Of a stretch of 16,489 nucleotides of DNA, positions 7,686 to 16,200 are shown in pieces. Under the pieces are notes generated by a model. That model saw only the letters and a list, made by a program, of their open reading frames with translations. It was not told the DNA's origin and did not search any database. The position numbers were made by a program, and so were the translations under genes. Position 1 is the first letter of the stretch, and each line of letters begins with the position of its first letter. This stretch comes from an uncultured Ruminococcus sp. (GTDB lineage: Bacteria; Bacillota; Clostridia; Oscillospirales; Acutalibacteraceae). The stretch lies in the NCBI GenBank assembly GCA_902773035.1, contig CACYDB010000089.1:1-16489 (forward strand), in the 5' to 3' direction.

Positions 7686-7704
7686 ATATGTACATTATAC
7701 ATAT
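7686..7704. promoter_or_regulatory. 19-base dyad over the -10 box (possible operator)
   Basis: ATATGTA-catta-TACATAT is a perfect 7-bp inverted repeat with a 5-base centre. It covers the whole -10 box of the minus-strand alarmone synthetase promoter, the place where a dimeric repressor would block polymerase. No regulator gene is in the window. Confidence 0.5.
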
Positions 7705-7721
7705 TTTGCGTAAAGTTGCAA
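7694..7721 (-). promoter_or_regulatory. Promoter of the alarmone synthetase
   Basis: On the minus strand TTGCAA (7721 to 7716), a 16-base spacer and a perfect TATAAT (7699 to 7694). The predicted leader is about 90 bases long. Confidence 0.7.
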
Positions 7722-7751
7722 GAAAAATTGTTAAACTTATCCCTTAAAGCA

Positions 7752-7780
7752 TAGACTTTAGTAAAAATATATGATATAAT
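7752..7780 (+). promoter_or_regulatory. Promoter of the zinc-ribbon protein gene
   Basis: A perfect TATAAT at 7775-7780 is preceded by TGA (extended -10), with a partial -35 TAGACT at 7752-7757 and a 17-base spacer. Confidence 0.72.
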
Positions 7781-7833
7781 CAGTATGTATAGGATAAAAC
7801 TCTGCTTATAAAAGCATAGATAAGGAGGATAAT

Positions 7834-8598
7834 ATGGGTTTATTTGGAAAGAAAAAGACATGCTCGATCTGCGGCGGAGAGATAGGACTGCTCGGCAACC
7901 GCAAGCTTGACGACGGAAATATGTGTAAGAAGTGCGCGGCAAAGCTGTCGCCGTTCTTTACCGACAGACGCAGGAGCACCGTAGCTGATATCCAGAAGCA
8001 GCTCGCGTACCGCGAGGCTAATCTCGAGGAGGTCAAGGAGTTCCACACCACTCTCAGCTTCGGCGAGAGGACAAAAATCCTCATCGACGAGGATAAGAAG
8101 AAGTTTATGGTAACCTCGGCGAGAAATCTCCTTGAGGCTAATCCCGACGTAATCAACTTTTCTGATGTTACGGGCGTAGATATCGACATCGACGAGGATA
8201 CGGTCGAGGAAATGCGTACCGACAAGGAAGGCAACGAGGTAAGCTACAATCCGCCTCAGTACAAATGGTACTATGACTTCAACGTTGTTATCCGCGTCAA
8301 TAATCCGTATTTTGACGAGATCAGGTTCCAGCTCAACGACGACAGCGTTGACGTTAACAACGGAATGTACTTCCCCAAGAATATGCACCCTGATTTCACG
8401 ATCAACCTTCAATTCCAGCAGTATAAGAGTATGTGCGACGATATCAAAACCACTCTCACAAACGCTCGCAACGAGGTCAGAGAAGCCGCCGTCGCGGCAA
8501 GCGCTCCGAGACATCCTGTTGTATGCAAGTGCTGCGGAGCTACTACAACTCCCGACCTGAACGGCATCTGCGAGTTCTGCGGAGGCTGCGCGGAATAA
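7834..8598 (+). CDS. DUF4428-type protein with zinc ribbons at both ends
   Basis: This 254-residue cytoplasmic protein has unknown function. The N-terminus matches the DUF4428 pattern: CSIC at 10-13 and CKKC at 31-34 frame a G..GNRKLDDG loop, a likely one-zinc ribbon. The central part (about 50-210) is a soluble alpha/beta region that ends with a helix rich in N, E and A. The C-terminus has a second zinc-ribbon-like set: cysteines at 231, 233 and 234, then C246-EF-C249 and C252. Similar proteins in Clostridia often pair this ribbon with a PH-like or SHOCT domain; here the middle cannot be assigned with confidence. AGGAGG at 7823-7828 lies 5 bases before the ATG. It is divergent from the alarmone synthetase and monocistronic. 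Confidence 0.82.
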   Translation: MGLFGKKKTCSICGGEIGLLGNRKLDDGNMCKKCAAKLSPFFTDRRRSTVADIQKQLAYREANLEEVKEFHTTLSFGERTKILIDEDKKKFMVTSARNLLEANPDVINFSDVTGVDIDIDEDTVEEMRTDKEGNEVSYNPPQYKWYYDFNVVIRVNNPYFDEIRFQLNDDSVDVNNGMYFPKNMHPDFTINLQFQQYKSMCDDIKTTLTNARNEVREAAVAASAPRHPVVCKCCGATTTPDLNGICEFCGGCAE

Positions 8599-8617
8599 AC
8601 CAATTCATAATTGAACA

Positions 8618-8653
8618 CAACGGGCAGAGAATTTTCTGCCCGTTGCTTTGTTT
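8618..8653. terminator. Bidirectional terminator between the zinc-ribbon gene and the GTPase fusion
   Basis: An 11-bp perfect stem plus one G-U pair (8618-8629 with 8634-8645) encloses an AATT-type loop and is followed by CTTTGTTTA on the plus strand. The same stem precedes a moderately T-rich stretch on the minus strand, so it probably serves both converging genes. Confidence 0.8.
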
Positions 8654-8659
8654 ATATGG

Positions 8660-11236
8660 TTATGTGTTTTCCGACAGATACTGCCTGATCTCATCCTCGG
8701 CTTCTCTGATTTCCTCAAGAAAGGCTCTCGACGATACTCTCAGCGCTCCGCCTCCGAGTATAATGATTTGCTCGAGAGCGTCCGAGGTCACGACTCTGAC
8801 CTTATGCTTTTTCGCGAGCTTATGCGAGGTTTTCTCGATATACATATCAGCGGTCTCGGCTTCCTTTGTATACACAACGCTGAGGTCGTTGATCTTCTCA
8901 ACCTCGCGGTGATTTCCCTTGACCTTGTACGCGTCAAACACTACTATCATCTCGCATTTCCTGTAGCCCTGATAGTTGCACAGAGTGTTTATCAGCGCCT
9001 GCCTCGCGCCGTCAACATTGTTTTTTGACAGCTCCCTCAGATGATCCCACGCGAAAATCACGTTGTAGCCGTCCACAAGAATATACTCGTCTCCGTCGTA
9101 ATCGGGCGGAGTTTTTTTATTTTCAGGCTTCTGCGCGGGAGCTGACGCGCGGATCCTTTTGCGCTTTTCATCAGTCTTACGCTTTTTGATCGAGCCGTAT
9201 GTTTGCTCAAAAATCTTAGTCAGCTCCTTGTCGAGCGCGAAAATATCATTCTGACTCTTATATTCCGACAAATCGCGCGGCTTCCTTACAGTGACCTCAA
9301 CATTTTTGTTCTGAGCCAGAGCTGAGGGCAGGTGCATATAATCTCTGACCTCGTCCCAGCTTACGTTGTGACCTGCTCCGTGTGAGCAGAATACAGAGCC
9401 GCAGGGATTTTCAAGATCGCCGTCGGGGTCGTAGGCGATTTCGGCGATAACCTCGTCGGAGTTGTGGCATATCTCATAGCCCTTAAGACTCTGCGACAGC
9501 CTGCCCCTGCCGTGAGTATAGCGCATAACCTCGGTGTTGTAGCCGTTCATCGTCGCTACGGGCGCGACGCCTGTTATCACGGACGTATCCGAGTCGGTCT
9601 CGGGAGGGTTGAAGGAGCCGTACATTCGCTGAATATCCGCCATAGCCCTGCCGACGTTCTCGGTCGGAACCTCCAGCGTGAACTCATATACGGGCTCAAG
9701 CAAAATGCTCTTCGCCGAGCGCAGTCCCTGCCTTACGGCGCGGTAGGTCGCCTGACGAAAATCTCCGCCCTCCGTATGCTTGGCGTGAGCCCTGCCTGAT
9801 ACAAGGCTGATTTCCATATCCGTGATCGGCGAGCCCGTCAGTACGCCGACGTGAGTTTTTTCATAAAGGTGGGTGAGGATAAGCCGCTGCCAGTTTTTGT
9901 CGAGGTCATCCTCTCTGCAATCGGTCTTGAAAACAAGTCCGCTGTCTCTTTTCAGCGGCTTTAGAACAAGGTGGACCTCGGCGTAATGTCTGAGAGGCTC
10001 AAAGTGACCGATACCCTCGACCTTCTCGGCGATAGTTTCCTTGTAGATGATGTTGCCCGTGCCGAAGCCGACCTCAAAGCCAAATCTTTCCCTGACCAGA
10101 GCCTTCAGCACCTCAAGCTGAATCTCGCCCATAAGCTGAATCTGGATCTCGCCGAGCCTTTCGTTCCATACGACGTTGAGCTGCGGATCCTCGGCTTCAA
10201 GAAGCCTGAATTTTCCGAGCGCCGTGTGAGCGTCAATATCCTCGGGAAGCTCGACGCGGTAGGTGAGTACGGGCGCGAGCATAGGCATACCCGAGTTTTT
10301 CTCAGCGCCCAGTCCGTCGCCCGACAGCGCGAAGCTTATTCCCGTAACGGCGCATACCGTTCCCGCCTCAGCCTCATCAACAGGCGTGAATTTTTCGCCC
10401 GAGTAGAGCCTGATCTGACTGATTTTCTCGCCGCTTGTATTCTTTTTGCTCTGGGGAATGTCGCGGACCTTCAGCCTTCCGCCCGTGACCTTAAGGTGAG
10501 TAAGACGGTTGCCCTGAGCGTCCTGACTTATTTTATATACCTTAGCCGAAAATTCTTCGGGATAGTCGGGCATAACGGTGTAGTCCGAGAGAATGTCAAG
10601 AAAATTTCTCACGCCCTCAACTCTCAGCGCCGAGCCGTACATACAGGGAAAAACCTTTCTTTTCCTGATCGCCTCGGCTATATCTTCCTTGCCGATGGTT
10701 TCACTCTCGGAATAGCTTTCAAGCAGCTTCTCGTCGCACAGCGCGATTTCCTCATACATATCGGGCGAGGAAAAGTCAACGCAGCCGTCTCCGAGCTTAG
10801 CCTTGAGCTCCCTGTTTATATAGTATCTGTCCGCGCCGTCAAGATCCATTTTGTTGACGAAGATAAAGCACGGAACGTTGTATTTTTTCAAAAGCTTCCA
10901 CAGCGTGAGCGTATGGCTCTGAACTCCGTCAGTGCCGCTGATTACGAGAATCGCGTAGTCGAGCACCTGCAAAGTCCTCTCCGTCTCTGCGGAGAAGTCA
11001 ATATGCCCCGGAGTGTCGAGCAGGGTAAACTCACAGCCGTTCGCCGTAAGCCTTGCCTGCTTTGAGAATATTGTAATTCCTCTGCTCCTCTCAAGCGAGA
11101 AGGTGTCGAGAAACGAGTCGCGGTGGTCAACCCTGCCGAGCTTGCTTATCGCTCCCGAGCAGTACAGCAGCGCCTCGGACAAGGTAGTCTTGCCCGAGTC
11201 AACGTGAGCGAGTATTCCGACGACGATTTTTTTCAT
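8660..11236 (-). CDS. EF-G-like ribosomal-protection-type GTPase fused to a Rae1/YacP endonuclease domain
   Basis: Residues 1 to about 637 follow the TetM/TetO plan (TetM is 639 residues). The GTPase domain has H11-VDSGKTT (P loop), ERSRGIT (48-54), D74-TPGH78 and N128-KMD131; domains II to V of the EF-G type follow, ending with the family's GAGHNVSWDEV region. A basic, Lys-rich linker spans about 640-715. Residues about 718-855 match the YacP/Rae1 PIN-like (NYN) fold: VDGYN with D722, VVFDA with D768, ETADM with D797 and TSD with D819, the acidic set expected of an active nuclease. Stand-alone Rae1 of B. subtilis cuts mRNA in the ribosomal A site. I infer a ribosome-bound rescue or mRNA-cleaving factor; tetracycline protection is possible but unproven. 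ATG at 11236 fits TetM alignment and the GGTGAT at 11246-11241; GTG at 11245 lies within that site. Confidence 0.93.
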   Translation of the reverse strand: MKKIVVGILAHVDSGKTTLSEALLYCSGAISKLGRVDHRDSFLDTFSLERSRGITIFSKQARLTANGCEFTLLDTPGHIDFSAETERTLQVLDYAILVISGTDGVQSHTLTLWKLLKKYNVPCFIFVNKMDLDGADRYYINRELKAKLGDGCVDFSSPDMYEEIALCDEKLLESYSESETIGKEDIAEAIRKRKVFPCMYGSALRVEGVRNFLDILSDYTVMPDYPEEFSAKVYKISQDAQGNRLTHLKVTGGRLKVRDIPQSKKNTSGEKISQIRLYSGEKFTPVDEAEAGTVCAVTGISFALSGDGLGAEKNSGMPMLAPVLTYRVELPEDIDAHTALGKFRLLEAEDPQLNVVWNERLGEIQIQLMGEIQLEVLKALVRERFGFEVGFGTGNIIYKETIAEKVEGIGHFEPLRHYAEVHLVLKPLKRDSGLVFKTDCREDDLDKNWQRLILTHLYEKTHVGVLTGSPITDMEISLVSGRAHAKHTEGGDFRQATYRAVRQGLRSAKSILLEPVYEFTLEVPTENVGRAMADIQRMYGSFNPPETDSDTSVITGVAPVATMNGYNTEVMRYTHGRGRLSQSLKGYEICHNSDEVIAEIAYDPDGDLENPCGSVFCSHGAGHNVSWDEVRDYMHLPSALAQNKNVEVTVRKPRDLSEYKSQNDIFALDKELTKIFEQTYGSIKKRKTDEKRKRIRASAPAQKPENKKTPPDYDGDEYILVDGYNVIFAWDHLRELSKNNVDGARQALINTLCNYQGYRKCEMIVVFDAYKVKGNHREVEKINDLSVVYTKEAETADMYIEKTSHKLAKKHKVRVVTSDALEQIIILGGGALRVSSRAFLEEIREAEDEIRQYLSENT

Positions 11237-11252
11237 ACTTATCACCGAGGTT

Positions 11253-11281
11253 AGTATACTATATTTCCGAAAGATAGTAAA
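11253..11281 (-). promoter_or_regulatory. Promoter of the GTPase-nuclease fusion
   Basis: On the minus strand TTTACT (11281 to 11276), a 17-base spacer and TATACT (11258 to 11253). Transcription would begin near 11246, leaving a leader of only about 10 bases that begins at the GGTGAT ribosome binding site. There is no space for the long attenuator leader seen before tet(M). Confidence 0.7.
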
Positions 11282-11294
11282 GTCCGCTGAACAC

Positions 11295-11323
11295 TTGAAA
11301 CTGTCACAATAATCTGTTAATAT
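11295..11323 (+). promoter_or_regulatory. Extended -10 promoter of the suf operon
   Basis: TTGAAA at 11295-11300, a 17-base spacer and TAATAT at 11318-11323 preceded by TGT (extended -10). It lies back to back with the fusion gene's promoter. I see no clear IscR- or SufR-type dyad in the leader. Confidence 0.72.
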
Positions 11324-11352
11324 ATATAAAGACGTATAAAAGGAGTAAAGCT

Positions 11353-12096
11353 ATGCTGAAAATACAGGATTTGTCGTTCAACGTTGACGCGGACGGCAGA
11401 GAAAAGGAAATCATCCGCAACATTAACCTCGATATACCGCGCGGAAAGCTGATTGTGATCACAGGCCCCAACGGCGGCGGCAAGTCGACCCTCGCCAAGC
11501 TTATCGCGGGAATCGAAAAGGCAAGCGGCGGCAAAATATTTTTTAACGGCGAGGACATCACCGATATGAGCGTCACCGAACGCGCGAGAAAGGGCATAGC
11601 CTTCGCGTTCCAGCAGCCCGTCAAGTTCAAGGGCATCAAGGTTATCGACCTCATAAGAATCGCCGCGAATAAAAATCTCACCGTCGTAGACGCCTGCTCA
11701 TACCTGTCAGCCGTCGGACTGTGCGCGAGAGAGTATATCGACCGCGAGGTCAATTCAAGTCTGTCAGGCGGCGAGCTGAAGCGTATCGAAATCGCGACAG
11801 TCCTCGCGAGAAAATCCATGCTCACCGTTTTTGACGAGCCCGAGGCAGGCATAGACCTCTGGAGCTTCGGCAATCTGATCGAGGTTTTCCGCCGTCAGCG
11901 CGAGGAGATAAGCGACCGCTCTATCCTCATCATCTCTCACCAGGAGCGTATCCTCAGCATCGCCGACGAGATCATCGTTCTCAACGACGGACGCGTTCAG
12001 CACCGCGGAAGCAGGGAAGAGGTACTGCCGAAGCTTATCGGCACCGCGTCAGCCGTCCGGAACTGCCGCGGAAATATGAGGGGAGATGACTGCTAA
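11353..12096 (+). CDS. sufC: SufC, ABC-type ATPase of the SUF iron-sulfur assembly complex
   Basis: This 247-residue cytoplasmic ATPase drives Fe-S cluster assembly on its SufB/D-type partner; despite its ABC fold it is not a transporter. Seen in order are Walker A G38-PNGGGKST46, a Q-loop in FAFQQPVKF, the ABC signature L137-SGGE141, Walker B ending D161-EPEAGID, and the switch H196 in IISHQER. Length and the FKGI/LSGGELKR style fit SufC. AGGAG at 11341-11345 lies 7 bases before the ATG. The stop codon overlaps the ATG of the next gene by one base (TAATG), so the pair is translationally coupled. No sufS, sufU or sufD lies next to it: upstream is the divergent fusion gene and downstream a terminator. 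Confidence 0.95.
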   Translation: MLKIQDLSFNVDADGREKEIIRNINLDIPRGKLIVITGPNGGGKSTLAKLIAGIEKASGGKIFFNGEDITDMSVTERARKGIAFAFQQPVKFKGIKVIDLIRIAANKNLTVVDACSYLSAVGLCAREYIDREVNSSLSGGELKRIEIATVLARKSMLTVFDEPEAGIDLWSFGNLIEVFRRQREEISDRSILIISHQERILSIADEIIVLNDGRVQHRGSREEVLPKLIGTASAVRNCRGNMRGDDC

Positions 12097-13019
12097 TGGA
12101 CTTAAATAATATTCAGAAGTATCTGCTCAAGGAAATCGCCGACATCAACGGCGATATTCAGGGAGCCTTCAATATCCGCTCGGACAGCGAGTCGATAGCC
12201 CGTCAGTCAACCGAGCATATCGAGATCATCCCCAAGGAAAACGGCTCGGGAATCGACATCTTCGTCAAGCCGGGCACCAAGGGCGAGAGCGTTCATATCC
12301 CCGTCGTTATGACAAAAAGCGGTCTCAAGGAAACCGTCTACAACGATTTCTACATCGGCGAGGACAGCGATGTCGAGATCGTTGCGGGCTGCGGAATCGA
12401 CAACTGCGGTCAGCACGACTCTCAGCACGACGGCGTACACCGCTTCTTCGTCAGCAAAAACGCCAGAATGAAGTACGTTGAAAAGCACTACGGCTCGGGC
12501 AAGGGCGAGGGCAAGCGAATTCTCAACCCCGTGACCGAGGTTTATATGGAGCCCGACAGCTACGCCGAGATGGAGATGGTGCAGATCAAGGGCGTTGACG
12601 ATACCACCCGTACAACCGTCGCGGACTTGAAGGAGGGCGCGAAGCTCGTAGTTCGCGAAAGGCTTATGACTCACGGCGAGCAGCAGGCGTTCAGCGTCTA
12701 CACGGTCAATCTCAACGGCGACGACTCAACCGCGGATATAGTTTCGCGCGGAGTCGCGAGGGACGATTCATACCAGAAGCTTGACCTGAAAATCGTCGGC
12801 AACGCCGCCTGCAAGGGACATACCGAGTGCGATTCGATCATTATGGACAACGGCAGGATCCTTGCCGTTCCCGCGCTGGAGGCAAACAGCGTTGACGCAT
12901 CTCTCGTACACGAGGCGGCGATCGGTAAAATCGCGGGCGAACAGCTCACCAAGCTTATGACTCTCGGACTTTCCGAGTCAGAGGCTGAGGAGAGGATCAT
13001 CAACGGCTTCCTCAGTTAA
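12096..13019 (+). CDS. sufB: SufB/SufD-family scaffold protein of a minimal SUF system
   Basis: This 307-residue protein is the Fe-S scaffold partner of SufC. It is much shorter than E. coli SufB (about 495) or SufD (about 420) and lacks most of their N-terminal region. The C-terminal core is clear: ..LEANSVDASLVHEAAIGKI with H272, EQL, then the G(L/I)SE.EAE..IINGFL ending typical of the family. At the site of the E. coli SufB scaffold Cys (in DNCGAHT) this protein has DNGRILA, with no Cys. Cysteines occur instead at 99 and 104 (GCGIDNCGQHD) and at 239 and 245. The size and two-gene layout resemble the archaeal/clostridial SmsC-SmsB minimal SUF system; I favour that, but by eye alone SufB versus SufD cannot be separated. 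A GAGGGGAGATGA stretch precedes its start inside sufC. Confidence 0.88.
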   Translation: MDLNNIQKYLLKEIADINGDIQGAFNIRSDSESIARQSTEHIEIIPKENGSGIDIFVKPGTKGESVHIPVVMTKSGLKETVYNDFYIGEDSDVEIVAGCGIDNCGQHDSQHDGVHRFFVSKNARMKYVEKHYGSGKGEGKRILNPVTEVYMEPDSYAEMEMVQIKGVDDTTRTTVADLKEGAKLVVRERLMTHGEQQAFSVYTVNLNGDDSTADIVSRGVARDDSYQKLDLKIVGNAACKGHTECDSIIMDNGRILAVPALEANSVDASLVHEAAIGKIAGEQLTKLMTLGLSESEAEERIINGFLS

Positions 13020-13035
13020 AATTTAAAGTATATTC

Positions 13036-13067
13036 AGGCGGAAAGGCATTATGTCTTTCCGCTTTTT
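13036..13067 (+). terminator. Rho-independent terminator of the suf operon
   Basis: The stem pairs 13036-13048 with 13052-13064 (13 bp with two G-U pairs) around a TTA loop, ending in a TTTTT run. The arm sequence GGCGGAAAG resembles that of the terminator at 4775. Confidence 0.87.
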
Positions 13068-13100
13068 AAACAACAGTAAATATGAAAAATTAATAATTAT

Positions 13101-13163
13101 TTGAAAATTTATGTAAAATTTATATAATTAGGTAGTGCAAATTTCCGAATAGTATGTTATAAT
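13101..13163 (+). promoter_or_regulatory. Two candidate promoters of the surface-protein gene
   Basis: An upstream pair TTGAAA (13101-13106), 16 bases, TATAAT (13123-13128), and a downstream extended -10 TGTTATAAT (13155-13163) with only a weak -35 (GTGCAA, 13135-13140). Either or both could be used; the leader would be about 90-125 bases. The surrounding 13068-13165 is very AT-rich. Confidence 0.65.
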
Positions 13164-13191
13164 ATCTTTGACTATGGCGTGGGAATATTTT

Positions 13192-13257
13192 ATTATTCCT
13201 TATAAGAATAATGTAGCCCGCGCGAATGAAAGGTACTTAGAAAAAGGAGGCTACCTT
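13192..13257 (+). promoter_or_regulatory. Leader hairpins, one enclosing the ribosome binding site
   Basis: ATTATTC at 13192-13198 is a perfect inverted repeat of GAATAAT at 13206-13212. Further on, AAGGTA at 13230-13235 can pair with TACCTT at 13252-13257, placing AGGAGG (13245-13250) in the loop and the start codon directly after the stem. The six-base stem is weak, so translational control is only a possibility. Confidence 0.4.
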
Positions 13258-16200
13258 ATGAAAACCAAAACCAAATCAGGTCTGCGGCTTATAAGCGCGG
13301 TATTGTCGATTCTGATGCTTATGTCAGTATTTGCTTCCGCCGCCGTATACGCGGATGACATTCCCACAATGGGCGTTACGGGCGACTGTACGTGGAGCTT
13401 TGACGAAGCTTACGGCAAGCTCACTATCAGCGGCGCAGGCGCTATGGGCGAGGAAAAGGGTTACGAAGTCTTTAAGGATAAAATAGCTGATGTTGTTTTT
13501 GAAGACGGAGTTACAACGATTTCCGAAAAGGCTTTTGAAGACTTTAACAAGATTATCAGCGTTTCTATGGCAGATACGGTCACGGAAATAAAGCCCCGAG
13601 CGTTTTCAGGCTGCAATATGCTGCAATCCATATCATTTTCGTCTAATCTGAAAACCATCGGTGACTACGCGTTCGCGGCGACTACATCTCTCGACAGCGT
13701 CACCTTCCCCGATAGCCTTGAGAGCATAGGCGATTATGCGTTCTACCTCTCCGGCATTAGATCCGTAAAGTTTAACGCGGGACTCAAATCTGTAGGCGAA
13801 CACGCGTTTATGGATACCAATCTTACTCACGTAGAAATTCCCGAGGAAACCTCGACAATCGGCGCTCACGCCTTTGGATTTGAAACCGACGCAGAATCCG
13901 GCGATGTAGTCGTTGACGGCTTCTATATTGTCGGACGCGAAGGCACCGCGTCTCATCAGTACGCGGGCGAGAACAATATCAAATTTGTACACAATACGAC
14001 TCCGAAGGTTATCTTCAACGCCGAGGGCGGAGTAATCGACGGCGACGATATTATGTACGTAGATCCCATGAGAAACTATACTCTCGACAGCCTTCCCACT
14101 CCTGAAAGATACGGCTATATTTTCGAGGGATGGTTTTATGACGCCAATCAGACAGGAACAGCCGATAAGCAGGTTTTCGCGACCGAGACAGCCTTCTATG
14201 AGAATTCAACAGAGGTTTTTGCAAAATGGGCGCAGGCAAACGGCGAGCTTATCAAGAGTTTCTTCTTCGAGAGCGATCCCGTAAACGACGGCTGGACCTT
14301 CGTCGATAAGGATGACGACGGCAACAACTGGAAGTGGGAAACGGTTCCCGAATATGACTACGAATACAAGAGAAGGATCCCCGAGGGCAAGGGCGTTATC
14401 AGCTCCGCCAGCGGCGACGATACGGTTATGACTCATTCCGTAGTTTACGATACGGTTGACGACTGGGCGATTTCTCCCGCAATTGAGATCCCCGACGGCT
14501 ATGCCGAGGTAAATGTATTCGCTCACTGCGACAACCCCAACTATATTGAAAAGCTGGAGCTTTACGCCGGACTGTCTGCCGATGTTGACTCAATGGAAAA
14601 GATTTCCTACGGCGATCTCACAACACAGATAAACGGCGACAGCGTTCGCTATACAGGCTATCTCAGCGAGTTTATCGGCAAAAAAGCTTATATCGCTATC
14701 CGTCACCTTAAGTACAATACTGAGGGCGCGGCTCCGTCCAACTCAAGACTTATCGTAGATATGGTTCAGGTTCACGGTGACTACGCTATGTACGGTATTG
14801 AGATTCTCGGCAATCCCATCACAAGCAAGAACAAGGACGACGTTTTAGGCGACGGCGTATTCAGACTTGAGGTCAAGGACGACGGCTCACTTATTCTCCA
14901 TGTTAACGGCGACTGCGAGGCAGGCGCGAATGATGTAAACTGGCCGATAATCAACGCGAGAGTTCCGCTCACTATTCAGATTGACGGCGACTCCAACCTC
15001 ACTCACGATTACGGCGACGGAATCGTTGTTGCGGCAGATACTACTATCACGGGAAAGGGCAAGCTTACTGTCAACGCCAACGGCTTCGGCATTTACCTTA
15101 ACAACATCGGCGCGGGCAATAATATGGAAGCTACCCTCAAATTCGACAATATCAGGGCTGACATCTCCTCAGGCTCACACGGCATCAGAGGCAGCTCCGA
15201 ATTTGACAAGCTCGTATTCAACAACAGCGAAGTAACGGCTGACGGCGGCAGAATCGCGATTTACGCCTTTGACGGCGGTATTGAATTATTCGATTGCGAG
15301 ATCGTCGAGCCACAGGAGGCTTACGTTGACGAAGGCTCGATCAAGACAGATGGAGGCGGACTCGCGACTCACGTTGTAATAGGCAACCCGACCAATCCTC
15401 TGACTGAGCCTGCGTCAAGCACCGCTGACCCGACTCATACATTCGAGACTGCTACGAGCGGAAATGAAACAGGAAGCACAAGCGATACAGAGGAAACCAC
15501 AACTCCTATCGCTACAGGCGGCGACGAGACAGGCTCCACTGAGCCTACCGAGTCAACCGATCCGAGCGAGAACGGCGGCACAACTCCGACAGGCAACACC
15601 GACTCAACAGAGGAGACGACCTCCGCGACCGAGCAGCCCGAAACAACGATTCCGGGCGGTACCGATCCTCAGGAGACAACCGACCCGAACGGCAGAGGCG
15701 ATACAACGCCCACAGGCGACGCCACCACTCCCAACAACGATAATAAAGACAACGGCGGCAATAACAACAAGGATAACGGCACAGGCAAGGACTCGGGAAC
15801 TGACGAGAACAAAAACATCACCGAGATCAAGGAGGGAACTCCGATCAAGGCTGTTGATAAGTTCGTAACCAAGTTCAAGAGCGAAGATGATCCCAAGGGT
15901 TCTGTATTCGGACTGCTTTGCGCAAGACAAAAGACAGTTAAGAAGAACAAGATCACAATCCGCTGGAACAAGCTCAAGAATGCGAAGAAGTACGTAGTTT
16001 ACGCCTCCAAGTGCGGCACAAAGAAGGGCTCTGTTCCTCCGTTCAAGAAGATCAAGACAGTCAAGAAGAACACCTTCACGTACTCAAAGCTCAAGAAGGG
16101 CACCTACTACAAATTCCTTGTTGTCGCTCTCGACAAGAACAACAAGGTTGTAACGACCTCAAAGACGGTTCACGTCGTCACCAAGGGCGGCAAGAACGGT

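Noticed and set aside
7840..8514. A 224-codon minus-strand frame opposite the zinc-ribbon gene, and similar antisense frames at 3596-4069, 5256-5843 and 12207-12674
   Set aside because: Each mirrors a well-supported gene, has no convincing start signal and no recognisable family.
9971..11065. A 364-codon open frame on the plus strand opposite the GTPase fusion gene
   Set aside because: It lies wholly antisense to a gene with clear conserved motifs, has no ribosome binding site and shows no recognisable domain. Its length follows from the GC-rich codon pattern of the real gene.
8660..11236. A genuine acquired tetracycline resistance gene such as tet(M), tet(O) or tet(W)
   Set aside because: The fold is of that family, but the sequence is divergent, carries a nuclease domain absent from classical determinants, lacks a long leader and has no mobile-element context.
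15391..15830. CRISPR-like repeat array within the surface-protein gene
   Set aside because: The repeats are degenerate, of uneven spacing, remain in one reading frame and encode a Thr/Glu/Pro-rich linker.
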